From the NCBI RefSeq assembly GCF_958405655.1, contig NZ_CATYWO010000004.1, forward strand, positions 348,445 through 412,444: 64,000 bases of DNA, given 5' to 3'. Origin of the DNA: Ralstonia condita. GTDB lineage: Bacteria > Pseudomonadota > Gammaproteobacteria > Burkholderiales > Burkholderiaceae. The position numbers and the translations under genes were made by a program. The notes below the pieces were generated by a model. It searched no databases and had not been told where the DNA came from. It was given only the letters and a program-made list of their open reading frames with translations. Positions 8,707 to 18,208 of the stretch are shown piece after piece; the stretch's first letter is position 1; each line of letters starts with the position of its first letter.

Positions 8707-9903
8707 TCAGTGAAGCTTCCCGGACCCGCTCCTCGGACGGATCGCGCCCGGCCCTGCCACGGCAATCAGTGCCATCGTCAACGCCACGACCGACAGACCC
8801 CAGCGCAGGTCGGACCGGTGCGCAATCAGGCCGATGACGACGGGACCGATCAGCAGGCCCACGTAGGCGAAGCGTGCCACCGCCGCAATGCCTTCCGCGG
8901 CGGGCACGCCCGGCAGGCGCGAAGCGGTGATGAAAAAGATTGGCACCATGTTCGCCGCGCCCACGCCCATCAGCGCGAAACCCACGAGCGCGGCAGCCGG
9001 CGCCGGCCAGAACAGGGCCAGCAGGATGCCGCCCGTGGCCAGCCCACCGCTGGCGCCGAGCACGCGCATGTTGCCCCAGCGCCCGCGCGCGACATCCCCT
9101 CCGAAGCGGGCGAGCGCCATGCCGCCCGAGAACGCCGCATAGCCGGCGCTGGCGATGGCTTCTGGCGACTGTGCGATCTCACGCATGTAGACGGTGGTCC
9201 AGTCGTACATCGCGCCTTCACCCACCAGGCCGAAGAATGCAAGCAGCCCCAGCACGAACAGCGTGCGCCCCGTGGTGGGGTGCGCGGGTTCGCCTTCTGC
9301 GTGTACGTGATCGGGCAGCATGTACGGCCCCGCGCACAACGCCGTGGCCATCGTGACGAGCGCCATGCCGGCGCAATGCATGGCCGGCGGGACGCCCCAT
9401 TCCAGCAGCACGCCCCCCACCGCAGCGCCCGTCATGCCGCCCAGGCTGAACATGCCGTGCAGTGACGAGATGATCGGCTTGTGGTGGTTGGCCTCTACCG
9501 TGGCAGCCTGCGCATTGATGGCCACGTCGAATCCCGCGTTGGAGATCCCGAACAAGAGCAGCACCGCCAGCAGCGCCGGGTAGCTGGGCATCAGCATGAT
9601 CAGCGCGGTGACGATGCCGAACGCAATGCCGCCCTGCATGCTCGCGCGCCGCGTGCCAACACGGGCGGCCCAGCGGCCCGCAAACTTCATCGCGACAATG
9701 GCGCCGGCCGCCACCATGAACATCGCCAGCGACAGCGACGCCTCGGACAACCCGAAGCGCGCCTTCACCGTCGGAATGTGGATACCCCAGGTCGCAAACG
9801 TTGCACCATTGACGAAAAAGAGCGCCATCGTGGCCGCGCGGGCCGATAGGGGAAGCCGGCGTCGCTGCAGGGCACCGGCAGGTTGGACGAGATCGGAAGA
9901 CAT
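8707..9903 (-). CDS. MFS transporter (YbjJ-like)
   Basis: 398 residues with about twelve hydrophobic segments, beginning MALFFVNGATFATWGIHIPTVKARFGLSEASLSLAMF, which is the first-helix pattern of the YbjJ/FucP-like MFS branch, and an R-x-G-x-R-R element between helices 2 and 3 (RVGTRRAS). Acts in the inner membrane; substrate unknown. I start at ATG 9903 because the frame upstream of it runs into the promoter region of the divergent ku gene and shows no conservation pattern. No operon partner. Confidence 0.75.
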   Translation of the reverse strand: MSSDLVQPAGALQRRRLPLSARAATMALFFVNGATFATWGIHIPTVKARFGLSEASLSLAMFMVAAGAIVAMKFAGRWAARVGTRRASMQGGIAFGIVTALIMLMPSYPALLAVLLLFGISNAGFDVAINAQAATVEANHHKPIISSLHGMFSLGGMTGAAVGGVLLEWGVPPAMHCAGMALVTMATALCAGPYMLPDHVHAEGEPAHPTTGRTLFVLGLLAFFGLVGEGAMYDWTTVYMREIAQSPEAIASAGYAAFSGGMALARFGGDVARGRWGNMRVLGASGGLATGGILLALFWPAPAAALVGFALMGVGAANMVPIFFITASRLPGVPAAEGIAAVARFAYVGLLIGPVVIGLIAHRSDLRWGLSVVALTMALIAVAGPGAIRPRSGSGKLH

Positions 9904-10084
9904 GGGGAACTGCTGAGAAAGGCACGCGCGGCGCCATCTGTCGCGCCGCAAAGGCACCATGCTACCGCGCCATGCTGAAGAACGTATGACGCCAGCAGGC
10001 GCATCGTGCAGCGCCGCACGCATGGCGGGCGGGTATGCCGCTTGCGTCACCGCCGTGGCATCCACCGCATCTGGGAGTTCCGCC

Positions 10085-11005
10085 ATGCCCCGCGTCATCT
10101 GGAAGGGCGCCGTGAGCTTCGGCCTCGTCCATATTCCCGTCGCGCTGTATCCGGCCACCCGCAGCGACGACCTCGACTTCGACTGGCTCGACCGCCGCAC
10201 CATGGACCGCGTTGGCTACAAGCGCGTCAACAAGGCCACCGGCAAGGAAGTGCCGCGCGAGCAGATCGTCCGCGGGTTCGCCTACGAGAAGGACCGCTAC
10301 GTCATCCTCACCGACGAGGACATCCGCGCCGCCAATCCGGCGTCCACCCAGACGGTCGATCTGCTCACTTTCGTGGACGCGGCGGAGATCCCGTTTCTCT
10401 ACCTCGATACGCCGTACTTTCTTGCGCCCGACCGGCGCGGCGAGAAGGTCTATGCGCTGCTGCGCGAGGCGATGGCGCGTTCTCGGAAGATTGGCGTGGC
10501 CAACGTGGTGCTGCACACCAAGCAGCATCTGGCCGCGCTGATTCCAATGGGGCCGGTGCTCGTACTGCATACGCTGCGCTGGTCCAGCGAAGTGCGCGAC
10601 TGGTCGGAACTCGACCTGCCTGCCGAGGGCGCCAAGGCGGCCAAGCTCACGGCCCGGGAAATCGGCATGGCCGAAAAGCTGGTCGACGACATGAGCGGCA
10701 CATGGAACCCTGCGGCGTATCACGACACGTTTCGCGATGACATCCTCGCGCTCGTCGATCGCAAGGTGCGCGAGGGCCGCACGGAGTCCGTCGAGCCGAT
10801 GGAGACCGAACACGCCGCCCCGCGCACCGACAACGTGATCGACCTGACCGACCTGCTGCGCCAGAGTCTCGCGCGCCGCGGCAGGGGCAAAGGCGCATCG
10901 ACCGACGACGCGGCGCAGGAGGACGCGCCCGCTCCGCGCAAGCGTGCGTCACGCAAGACCGCCACCAGCACGGCGCGGAAGACGGCCGCCCGCAGGCGCG
11001 CATAA
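10085..11005 (+). CDS. ku: Bacterial Ku, DNA end-binding protein of non-homologous end joining
   Basis: 306 residues. The N-terminal MPRVIWKGAVSFGLVHIPV is the hallmark opening of bacterial Ku, followed by the beta-barrel core (Ku homodimer ring that threads onto broken DNA ends). The last about 40 residues are rich in Lys, Arg and Ala (basic tail), as in Ku proteins that bind DNA and recruit LigD. Length is usual for the family. It is 18 bases upstream of ligD on the same strand, the standard NHEJ pair. Confidence 0.93.
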   Translation: MPRVIWKGAVSFGLVHIPVALYPATRSDDLDFDWLDRRTMDRVGYKRVNKATGKEVPREQIVRGFAYEKDRYVILTDEDIRAANPASTQTVDLLTFVDAAEIPFLYLDTPYFLAPDRRGEKVYALLREAMARSRKIGVANVVLHTKQHLAALIPMGPVLVLHTLRWSSEVRDWSELDLPAEGAKAAKLTAREIGMAEKLVDDMSGTWNPAAYHDTFRDDILALVDRKVREGRTESVEPMETEHAAPRTDNVIDLTDLLRQSLARRGRGKGASTDDAAQEDAPAPRKRASRKTATSTARKTAARRRA

Positions 11006-11023
11006 CCCGCAGGAGCCGACGCC

Positions 11024-12910
11024 ATGCCCCGCCATCTCGCCGACTATCGCCACAAGCGCGATTTCACCCGGACGCAGGAACCAGCCGGCGCGCGCCGCAG
11101 GACGGACGAACGCCGCGCCAACGGCACGCTGCGTTTCGTGATCCAGAAGCACGACGCCACGCGCCTGCACTATGACTTCCGGCTCGAGCTCGACGGCACG
11201 CTCAAGAGCTGGGCCGTGCCGAAGGGTCCGAGCCTCGACCCCGCAGACAAGCGGCTGGCCGTACACGTGGAAGACCATCCGCTCGACTACGCCGATTTCG
11301 AGGGCCATATCCCCGAGGGCCAGTACGGCGGCGGCGATGTGATCGTGTGGGATCGTGGCACATGGCATCCGCACGGCGACCCGCGCCAGGCATACCGCGA
11401 GGGCAAGCTCAAATTCGAGCTCGACGGTGAAAAGCTGCACGGCGCCTGGGCGCTGGTCCGCACGCACTTGCGCAACAGCGGCCGGCAGGCGAAGGAGCAG
11501 TGGCTCCTCATCAAGGAACGCGACGACGCGGTCCGCCCATCGAGCGACTACGACGTGACGCAAGCACTGCCTGCCAGCGTCATCAGCGGGGAAAACGTCG
11601 GCACGGGCCCACGGGACAAGGGCAGGCGCAACCGCACCGTGAGCGCCCGCCGCGAAACAGAAGCGACGGTCCTCCCGCCGGACGGCGCCACGCCGGCCGC
11701 GCTGCCGCGAACCCTCGAGCCGCAGTTGGCCACGCTCGTCGATGCACCGCCCGCGAGCGGCGAGTGGGACTACGAAGTCAAGTTCGACGGCTACCGCATC
11801 CTCGCGCGCATTGACGGCGGCACGATCCGCCTCTTCAGCCGCAACGGCCGCGACTGGACCGCCAAGCTGCCGCGCCAGGCGCGCACGCTGCATGCACTCG
11901 GCCTGCGGGAAGCCTGGCTGGACGGCGAGGCCGTCGTGATGGGCGAGCGCGGCGTGCCCGACTTCCAGGCGCTCCAGAACGCCTTCGAAACCGCGCATGC
12001 CGAACAGATCGCCTACTTCCTGTTCGACATCCCGTTCTGCAACGGCATGGACCTGCGCGGCGTGCCCTTGCGCGAGCGGCGCGCGCTGCTGCAGCGCATT
12101 CTCGACGCCGCACCGGGTGATCTGGAGCGCGACGCCGTACTCTTCTCCGGGACGTTCAACGCGGCGCCAGACGACCTGCTCGCCTCGGCGTGCAGCATGG
12201 CGCTCGAGGGCGTGATCGGCAAACGGTCCGATGCGCCATATCGGTCGGGCCGCGGCCCCGCGTGGATCAAGCTCAAGTGTGGGCAGCGCCAGGAGTTCGT
12301 GATTGGCGGATACAGCGCTCCCAAGGGCAGCCGCAGCGGCTTTGGCGCCCTGTTGCTCGGCGTGTATGACGATGCCGGCGCGCTGCGGTATGCGGGCCGC
12401 GTGGGCACCGGCTTCAACGAGACCAGCCTGCGCGCGCTGCACGATGATCTCGGTGGCCTGAGCACGGCTACGCCGCCGTTTGCCAACCCGCCCACCGGCG
12501 CCGACGCACGCGACGTGCAATGGGTCCGGCCCGAGCGCGTGGCGGAGATCGCCTTCGCGGAATGGACCCGCGAGGGCATCGTGCGTCAAGCGGTGTTCCG
12601 GGGCTTGCGCGACGACAAGCCTGCGCGCAGCATCGTGCGCGAGACTGCCAGGCAGCCCCGCGCCGCCGCCCGCAAGGAGCATCGCACCGTGAACGCGCCC
12701 GCCCCCCCAGATCTTGCAACGTCAGCCCGGGCGCAAGGAACGCCCGGGTGCGGAACGCATCGCCGGTGTGGACATCACGCACCCGGACCGCATCATCGAA
12801 AAGGCCAGCGGCACCGACAAGGCGGATCTTGCACGCTACTACGCGAGCGTGGCGGAATGGATGCTGCCGCACCTGCGCAATCGCCCCGTCTCCCTCGTGC
12901 GCGCCCCTGA
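11024..12910 (+). CDS. ligD: LigD, phosphoesterase and ligase domains (reading frame broken before the polymerase domain)
   Basis: 628 codons. The 3'-phosphoesterase domain comes first (HYDFRLELDGTLKSWAVPKG, then EDHPLDYADFEG, about residues 40-190), followed by the ATP-dependent ligase with nucleotidyl-accepting Lys253 in EVKFDGYR and the OB-fold region to about residue 550. At the C7 run 12702-12708 (codon about 560) the frame departs from homology and adds about 69 unrelated residues before a stop. The continuation is in the +1 frame (next entry). Removing one C restores one polypeptide in the PE-ligase-polymerase order typical of Burkholderia/Ralstonia LigD. Confidence 0.88.
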   Translation: MPRHLADYRHKRDFTRTQEPAGARRRTDERRANGTLRFVIQKHDATRLHYDFRLELDGTLKSWAVPKGPSLDPADKRLAVHVEDHPLDYADFEGHIPEGQYGGGDVIVWDRGTWHPHGDPRQAYREGKLKFELDGEKLHGAWALVRTHLRNSGRQAKEQWLLIKERDDAVRPSSDYDVTQALPASVISGENVGTGPRDKGRRNRTVSARRETEATVLPPDGATPAALPRTLEPQLATLVDAPPASGEWDYEVKFDGYRILARIDGGTIRLFSRNGRDWTAKLPRQARTLHALGLREAWLDGEAVVMGERGVPDFQALQNAFETAHAEQIAYFLFDIPFCNGMDLRGVPLRERRALLQRILDAAPGDLERDAVLFSGTFNAAPDDLLASACSMALEGVIGKRSDAPYRSGRGPAWIKLKCGQRQEFVIGGYSAPKGSRSGFGALLLGVYDDAGALRYAGRVGTGFNETSLRALHDDLGGLSTATPPFANPPTGADARDVQWVRPERVAEIAFAEWTREGIVRQAVFRGLRDDKPARSIVRETARQPRAAARKEHRTVNAPAPPDLATSARAQGTPGCGTHRRCGHHAPGPHHRKGQRHRQGGSCTLLRERGGMDAAAPAQSPRLPRARP

Positions 12911-13652
12911 TGGCATTGATGGCGAGCGCTTCTTCCAGAAGCACTCGGCCGCCCCCAAACTGCAAGGCATCACGCAACTCGATCCGTCGCTGGACCCGGG
13001 GCATCCGTCGCTGCTGGCCATCGACTCGCCCGAGGCCCTGGTCGGCGCCGTGCAGATGGGCACAGTGGAATTCCATACATGGAATGCGCTGGCCGACCGC
13101 ATCGAACAACCCGACCGCATCGTGTTCGATATCGATCCCGACCCGGCGCTGCCGTTTGCCCGCGTGATCGAAGCCACCCAGCTCATGCTCGCGATGCTCG
13201 ACGAACTGGGTCTGCAAGGGCTCCTCAAAACGAGCGGCGGCCACGGCCTGCACGTCGTCGTGCCGCTTGCGCGCCGCGAATCGGCCGGCTGGGAAGCGCT
13301 CAAGACGTTCGCGCAGGCGGTCGTGCAGCACATGGCCAAGACGTTCCCCGACCGCTTCGTCGCCAAGATGGGCCCGCAGAACCGCGTCGGGAAGATCTTC
13401 ATCGACTACCTGCGCAACAATCGCGGCGCGAGTACGGTGGCCGCCTATTCGGTACGCGCGCGGGTCGGGTTGCCGGTCTCCGTGCCGATCCGCCGGGACG
13501 AACTGGCAGGGCTGCAATCGGCGTCTCAATGGACGCTGCGGACGCTGCCGGACCGCCTGGCGACACCCGATGGCGACCCGTGGGCCGATGGCTCCCACAC
13601 CCGCCAATCCGTCACCGCGGCGATGCGCAAGCGCATCGGCCTCAATACGTAG
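12714..13652 (+). CDS. ligD: LigD, primase-polymerase domain in shifted frame
   Basis: 312 codons are open from 12714. They encode the LigD polymerase/primase domain: GVDITHPDRI, RFFQKHSAAP, catalytic acidic pair in FDIDPDPALPF and TSGGHGLHVVVPL. In an intact gene this would be fused to the ligase domain; here it is in the next frame and has no obvious ribosome-binding site of its own. It may be untranslated, reached by slippage at the C7 tract, or separated only by a sequencing error. If not translated, the strain would have end-sealing but not fill-in activity from this locus. Confidence 0.82.
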   Translation: MQRQPGRKERPGAERIAGVDITHPDRIIEKASGTDKADLARYYASVAEWMLPHLRNRPVSLVRAPDGIDGERFFQKHSAAPKLQGITQLDPSLDPGHPSLLAIDSPEALVGAVQMGTVEFHTWNALADRIEQPDRIVFDIDPDPALPFARVIEATQLMLAMLDELGLQGLLKTSGGHGLHVVVPLARRESAGWEALKTFAQAVVQHMAKTFPDRFVAKMGPQNRVGKIFIDYLRNNRGASTVAAYSVRARVGLPVSVPIRRDELAGLQSASQWTLRTLPDRLATPDGDPWADGSHTRQSVTAAMRKRIGLNT

Positions 13653-13795
13653 GCCCGCCGCCACACGGGGCGGGCTACTCAGGGAATTGGGCAGCGAACA
13701 TCCGGGTGCTTGTCGGCCGGAGGACCCGGCCGCTGCGTTAACATGCCTGCGTCCGCACTCGGCGTACGCGTGTGCGCCCTTCTCTGCTCCTGCCG

Positions 13796-15343
13796 ATGGC
13801 CCGAATTCGTCTTACCCGTTTGCTCAACCTGTCGCGCAGCGCCCTTGCCTGCGCGATGCTGCTCACCGTTGGGGTCACCCCCCTGGCCCACGCCAGGAAA
13901 GTCAAGGCACATGCTGCCCATGCTGCCCCGCACGCCACGGCGGCGCAGGTCCGTCAGGCGGCGCTCAACCCGGCCGGGTTGCCGGCCAACGTTGCACTGG
14001 CGTTTGCACGCGCGCATATCCCGCTCGACGCGGTGAGCGTGTTCGTGGTCCGCACCGGCAGCGCCACGCCCATCCTGGAATGGAATGCGGATGTCGGCAT
14101 GAACCCCGCATCGACCATGAAGTTGCTGACCACCTTTGCGGGGCTGGATCTCCTCGGGCCGGATTTCCGCTGGAAGACCTCCGCCTACGCCGATAACGAG
14201 CCCCTGAACGGCACGCTGAGCGGCAACCTCTACCTGCGCGGCCAGGGCGATCCCAAGCTGGTTCCCGAAGAGCTCATCAAGCTGGTGAACGACGTACGCC
14301 GTGCGGGCGTGGACGAACTTGCCGGCAACATCGTCCTGGACCGAACGTACTTCGAGGACGGCCTGTCCGAAGCGCCGCCGCTCGACGGTGACAGCGCGCG
14401 CGCCTACAACGTCGCGCCCGATGCGCTGCTGTATTCGTTCAAGACGCTCACGTTCACGCTTGCGCCGGATGCGGGCCACGGTGCGGTCAACATCGACGTG
14501 TCGCCGCCGCTGGCGCAATTGCAGATCGACAATCGGCTGCGCGTCACGCACGGCGGCTGTGGCAATTGGAAGACCGCGTCCGACCCCAACATCACGACGC
14601 AGACCGACGGCCACGTGCTGGCGAGTTTTGACGGCCGCTATGCCGCCGCATGCGGCGAGCGCGTCTTCAACATCGCGGCGCTCACGCATGCCGACTTCAT
14701 CTGGGGGGGCTTTCTGGCCCTGTGGCAGCAAGCCGGCGGCACCGTGCGCTTCACCCCCGGCTTGCGCGAGGGCAAGGTGCCAAGGCGCGCCGTGCTGCTG
14801 GCCACGCACTACGGCCCGACGCTGGCGGAAGTCGTTCACGACATCGACAAGTATTCGAACAATGTGATGGCGCGCCAGCTATTCCTGACCATCGGCGCGG
14901 AGGTCGGCCGCAAGCCCGCGTCGGTGCAGCAGACGACCGATGTCATCAACCGCTGGCTCGCCAAGCAGAATCTGGCGATGCCGGAACTGGTGCTCGAGAA
15001 CGGCTCGGGCCTGTCGCGCATCGAGCGCATCAGCGCGCGCAACATGGGGCGCCTGCTGCAACAGGCTGATGCCAACCCAAACAGCGGCGTCCTGCGCGAT
15101 GCCTTGCCCGTGGTGGGTGTGGACGGCACCATGCGCAATCGCCTCACGCGCGCGGGCATTGCCGGCAACGCGGAAATCAAGACCGGCACGCTGAATGACG
15201 TACGCGCCATCGCCGGCTACGTCGAAGGCGAAAACGGCGAGCGCTTCGTGGTGGTCAGCATGATCAACCACCCGAACGCGAGCGCCGGCCAGGCCGCGCA
15301 TGACGCGCTGCTGCAGTGGATCTACCAGGGGGCGCCGCGATGA
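13796..15343 (+). CDS. dacB: D-alanyl-D-alanine carboxypeptidase/endopeptidase (PBP4, DacB)
   Basis: 515 residues. Signal peptide at the N-terminus (hydrophobic SALACAMLLTVGVTPLAHA). The three penicillin-binding motifs are present: SxxK (Ser106-T-M-Lys109), SNN (YSNNVMARQLF) and KTG (EIKTGTLNDVRAIAGY). The large insertion between SxxK and SxN is characteristic of class C PBP4. It trims peptidoglycan peptides in the periplasm. Start at ATG 13796 gives the cleanest signal peptide; GTG 13772 is possible. Its TGA overlaps the ATG of mobB (ATGA), so the two are translationally coupled. Confidence 0.9.
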   Translation: MARIRLTRLLNLSRSALACAMLLTVGVTPLAHARKVKAHAAHAAPHATAAQVRQAALNPAGLPANVALAFARAHIPLDAVSVFVVRTGSATPILEWNADVGMNPASTMKLLTTFAGLDLLGPDFRWKTSAYADNEPLNGTLSGNLYLRGQGDPKLVPEELIKLVNDVRRAGVDELAGNIVLDRTYFEDGLSEAPPLDGDSARAYNVAPDALLYSFKTLTFTLAPDAGHGAVNIDVSPPLAQLQIDNRLRVTHGGCGNWKTASDPNITTQTDGHVLASFDGRYAAACGERVFNIAALTHADFIWGGFLALWQQAGGTVRFTPGLREGKVPRRAVLLATHYGPTLAEVVHDIDKYSNNVMARQLFLTIGAEVGRKPASVQQTTDVINRWLAKQNLAMPELVLENGSGLSRIERISARNMGRLLQQADANPNSGVLRDALPVVGVDGTMRNRLTRAGIAGNAEIKTGTLNDVRAIAGYVEGENGERFVVVSMINHPNASAGQAAHDALLQWIYQGAPR

Positions 15344-15867
15344 GCGCGCGCAAAGCACTGCTGGGCATCACCGGAACGTCGGGTAGCGGCAAGACGACAC
15401 TGACGGAACAGCTCATCGCCCGTTTCGTGCGCGACGGGCGCCGCGTAGCGGCCATCAAGCATACGCACCACGGCTTCGATCTCGATTCGCCCGGCAAGGA
15501 CTCGTACCGCATGCGCGAGGCGGGCAGCGCCGAGGTCGTACTGGTCGGCGGCGAGCGCCTGGTACTGATGCGCGAATACGCCCACGCTCGCGAGCCAGAA
15601 CTGGACGATGTGCTGGCACTGCTCTCACCCGAGACCGACCTCGTCATCGTGGAAGGCTACAAGCGCAGCAGCTTTCCGAAGATCGAGGTCTTCCGCCCAT
15701 CGCTGGGCCGGGCGCCGCTGTGGCCGGAAATCGGTGGCGTGGTGGCCGTAGCGACTGATGCACCCGAAGCCGTGCCGGTGCCTGCGGGCGTCACCGTGCT
15801 GGATCTGAACGATGTCGATGCGGTGTACCGGTTTGCCGTGCAGCAACTCGCGAGCGCACTCGCATGA
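15340..15867 (+). CDS. mobB: MobB, molybdopterin-guanine dinucleotide biosynthesis adaptor
   Basis: 175 residues. Walker A motif GTSGSGKTT at residues 12-20, then AIKHTHHGFDLDSPGKDS, the conserved MobB segment, and VIVEGYKRSSFPKIEV. MobB binds GTP and assists MobA in forming the MGD form of molybdenum cofactor. Starts in the ATGA overlap with dacB. MoaC of the same pathway is at 32666 but not linked. Confidence 0.92.
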   Translation: MSARKALLGITGTSGSGKTTLTEQLIARFVRDGRRVAAIKHTHHGFDLDSPGKDSYRMREAGSAEVVLVGGERLVLMREYAHAREPELDDVLALLSPETDLVIVEGYKRSSFPKIEVFRPSLGRAPLWPEIGGVVAVATDAPEAVPVPAGVTVLDLNDVDAVYRFAVQQLASALA

Positions 15868-15950
15868 CGCGCCTGTCCTCTGTCACGCTCTGCCTGGCTG
15901 CCGTGAGGACGGAACTGCCGTAGCGCCGGTCGAGCGCTTCCGCCACAAAC

Positions 15951-15978
15951 GAAAACGCCCGCTTCACGCGGGCGCTTT
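15951..15978 (-). terminator. Terminator hairpin between mobB and the GDSL esterase gene
   Basis: The stem GCGCCCGC / GCGGGCG with a GTGAA loop is followed on the minus strand by TTTTCGTTT. It ends the GDSL esterase transcript and lies in the convergent gap, so it may also serve mobB. Confidence 0.7.
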
Positions 15979-15998
15979 ACCAGGTGCAACGCCGAGAA

Positions 15999-17039
15999 TC
16001 AGTGCACCAGATTGTCTGCAAGCAGGCGCTGCAGCACATTGCTTGCAATCAGGCGGTGGCCACCGGTGGTCGGGTGCACGCCGTCGGCAAACAGATAGGA
16101 CAGGTCCGAGCCCGTGGCCACCAGCGTGTTGGCCGAGCAGAACAGCGAGCTTCCGTTTGCACTCGGCACCAGCGCGTCGATCTTGGTCGCATCGCAAGCC
16201 GGCGTGCTCGTGTTCGCGAAGCCGAACGAAGCGCCGTTCTGGATCACCGCCGTCAGTTGCGAATTGAAGTCGATCACGCGTGCGGTCGTACCCGCCAGGC
16301 CGTTCTGCAGCGTGGTGTTGAACGTGCCGACCAGCGAATGCAGAAGCGCCTGCCCTGTTGCGCCACCTGCCACGCCCTGGGGCGTCAGGCTGCTATCCGG
16401 CAGGTTGAACACGTACAGCTGCGTCGCGTTCTTGCTGATCATGTCCTTCACATAGCCGACCAGATCGGTGGCCGCCTGCTGGACCTGTGCCGTCGCGATC
16501 GCCGGCGTCACACCCGAATTGGGCGTCGCCACCGCGGCAGCCCAATAGAAGATGTCGTTGTTGCCGCCGAACACGAACACCAGGTCGTTATTCCCGTTGA
16601 AGGTGTTGTTGCTGGCCGCATAGAAATTGGCAAGCTGCTGCTGAACCGGGTAAGTCAGTGCGCCCGCGCCGCCGTTGTGACCGATACCGTTCGGGTCGGT
16701 CACGCGGGAGCCGCCTTGCGCGTAGTCGAAGCAGCCGGGTTTCGGGCAGGTCTGTACCTGGTTCGCATAGCCCATCACGGCCGGCGTGAGCGCCACGCCG
16801 AGTTGCGATGCCACGGTCTCCGCCCAGATCGGGCCCGGGTTGGTGGTGAACTTGCCGCCACCCACGGCTTGCGCCACCGGCGTGTAGGTGCCGGCGTCGC
16901 TCAGGCTATCGCCGAACACCACCATGCGCTGCACCTTCGCAACGCTGGCGTTACCGCTCTGGTCGGATTCGCCGCCGCAAGCGCTGAGGCCCAACACCAG
17001 GGCCGCCGATGCGACGCCCATCCATTGACGCAACTTCAT
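15999..17039 (-). CDS. GDSL/SGNH-family lipoprotein esterase
   Basis: 346 residues. The N-terminus MKLRQWMGVASAALVLGLSACGG is a lipoprotein signal with lipobox LSAC, so the protein should be lipid-anchored. Catalytic Ser lies in FGDSLSDAG, the GNN block in FGGNNDIF and the Asp-His pair in DGVHPT, the standard SGNH hydrolase blocks. Members hydrolyse ester lipids or acylated carbohydrates. A GGGAGA ribosome-binding site sits 7-8 bases before ATG 17039; an upstream ATG at 17171 is rejected because it would bury the signal peptide. Confidence 0.88.
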   Translation of the reverse strand: MKLRQWMGVASAALVLGLSACGGESDQSGNASVAKVQRMVVFGDSLSDAGTYTPVAQAVGGGKFTTNPGPIWAETVASQLGVALTPAVMGYANQVQTCPKPGCFDYAQGGSRVTDPNGIGHNGGAGALTYPVQQQLANFYAASNNTFNGNNDLVFVFGGNNDIFYWAAAVATPNSGVTPAIATAQVQQAATDLVGYVKDMISKNATQLYVFNLPDSSLTPQGVAGGATGQALLHSLVGTFNTTLQNGLAGTTARVIDFNSQLTAVIQNGASFGFANTSTPACDATKIDALVPSANGSSLFCSANTLVATGSDLSYLFADGVHPTTGGHRLIASNVLQRLLADNLVH

Positions 17040-17183
17040 AGTCTGTCTCCCGTATGGAATTCTTCTTGATGTGTGGTGTCGCGGTTCGTCAACCCGCCGC
17101 GCACGTTTAAAGCACGCCGAACGACACAAGGCCCAAGTGTAGCGATGTTGGCGGGCGCACGGCGGCCGCACGCCCCGGAAGAA

Positions 17184-18194
17184 TTAGAGGCCGGCTTCGA
17201 ACGCGGCGGCAGCGCGACGCAGGCGGTCGTTGACGGCCGCCCATGCGGGGATATCGGCTAGGGTTTCTACCCAGATGGCGTCGTATCCGCCACGGTCGAG
17301 TTCGCGGAGCAACGCATACAGCGCGTTCGCGTATGCGGCGGGCGTGGCTGGGGCCTGGCGCTGGTCGCAGCCGGCGGGCAACGCCACGGGCGTTCCGAGC
17401 CACACAATGCGCTTGCCGGCAGGCAGCGCCGCGACGCGCGCGGGCACGTCCGCCGCCGAGAGCAGGTACAGCGGCGTGCGCGGCGCATAGTGCGCCTTCA
17501 GCGTACCGGAGGCGCGCGGCGCGGCCGCATCGGGCTGTGCTGGCATTTCGCCCGTCACGCGTTCGATATCTTCGGGCGTGATCGCGCCCGGGCGCAGCAG
17601 GACCGGACCCATGCCCTGGTCCAGGCGGGAGAGATCGACGATGGTTGATTCGATACCAACGTCCACGCCGTCGCCTTCGAGCACGAACACGGTATCGCCG
17701 AACTCATCGCGGACATGTTGTGCCGTGGTGGGACTGACCTGGCCGAACTTGTTGGCCGACGGCGCGGCGATGCCGCCACGGCCGCGCTTGAAGCGCGAGA
17801 GCAATGCCTGCGCCACGGGGTGCGACGGACAGCGCAGCCCGATGCTGTCCTGCCCGCCCGCCACCGCTGCGGGGATATGTGGCGCACGTTTGAGGATCAG
17901 CGTCAGGGGCCCGGGCCAGAACGCCTCGATGAGTTGCAGCGCAATGCCGGGCACGTCGTCGGCCCAATAGGAAATGTCGGCCCCGTCGACCACGTGAACG
18001 ATCACCGGGTGATTGGACGGCCGCCCCTTGGCAGCGTAGATCCGGGCGATCGCCTCCGGGTTCTCGGCGTCGGCGCCGAGGCCGTAGACCGTCTCGGTCG
18101 GAAACGCGACCAGTTCACCCGCCTCCAGTCGGCGCGCCGCCTCATCGAGACGTTCGCGCGACGGCATGACGTAGGACGTGGTCGGCTTGTGCAT
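17184..18194 (-). CDS. L-threonylcarbamoyladenylate synthase (Sua5/YrdC family)
   Basis: 336 residues. The YrdC domain (FPTETVYGLGADA, KGRPSNHPVIVHV, PSANKFGQVSPTTA) makes threonylcarbamoyl-AMP for the t6A37 modification of ANN-decoding tRNAs. The C-terminal about 110 residues form the extra Sua5 domain, so this is the long Sua5 type rather than the short TsaC. ATG 18194 is the best start; the frame upstream overlaps purK. It follows purK by 14 bases and probably ends the purEK transcript. Confidence 0.88.
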   Translation of the reverse strand: MHKPTTSYVMPSRERLDEAARRLEAGELVAFPTETVYGLGADAENPEAIARIYAAKGRPSNHPVIVHVVDGADISYWADDVPGIALQLIEAFWPGPLTLILKRAPHIPAAVAGGQDSIGLRCPSHPVAQALLSRFKRGRGGIAAPSANKFGQVSPTTAQHVRDEFGDTVFVLEGDGVDVGIESTIVDLSRLDQGMGPVLLRPGAITPEDIERVTGEMPAQPDAAAPRASGTLKAHYAPRTPLYLLSAADVPARVAALPAGKRIVWLGTPVALPAGCDQRQAPATPAAYANALYALLRELDRGGYDAIWVETLADIPAWAAVNDRLRRAAAAFEAGL

Positions 18195-18208
18195 GGCGGG
18201 GCTCGCGG

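Noticed and set aside
10949..12682. A 577-codon minus-strand frame opposite ligD
   Set aside because: Composition-driven shadow; LigD domains on the other strand are unambiguous.
13653..13680. GC-rich hairpin after ligD as terminator
   Set aside because: A stem is present but there is no T-run, so I do not call it.
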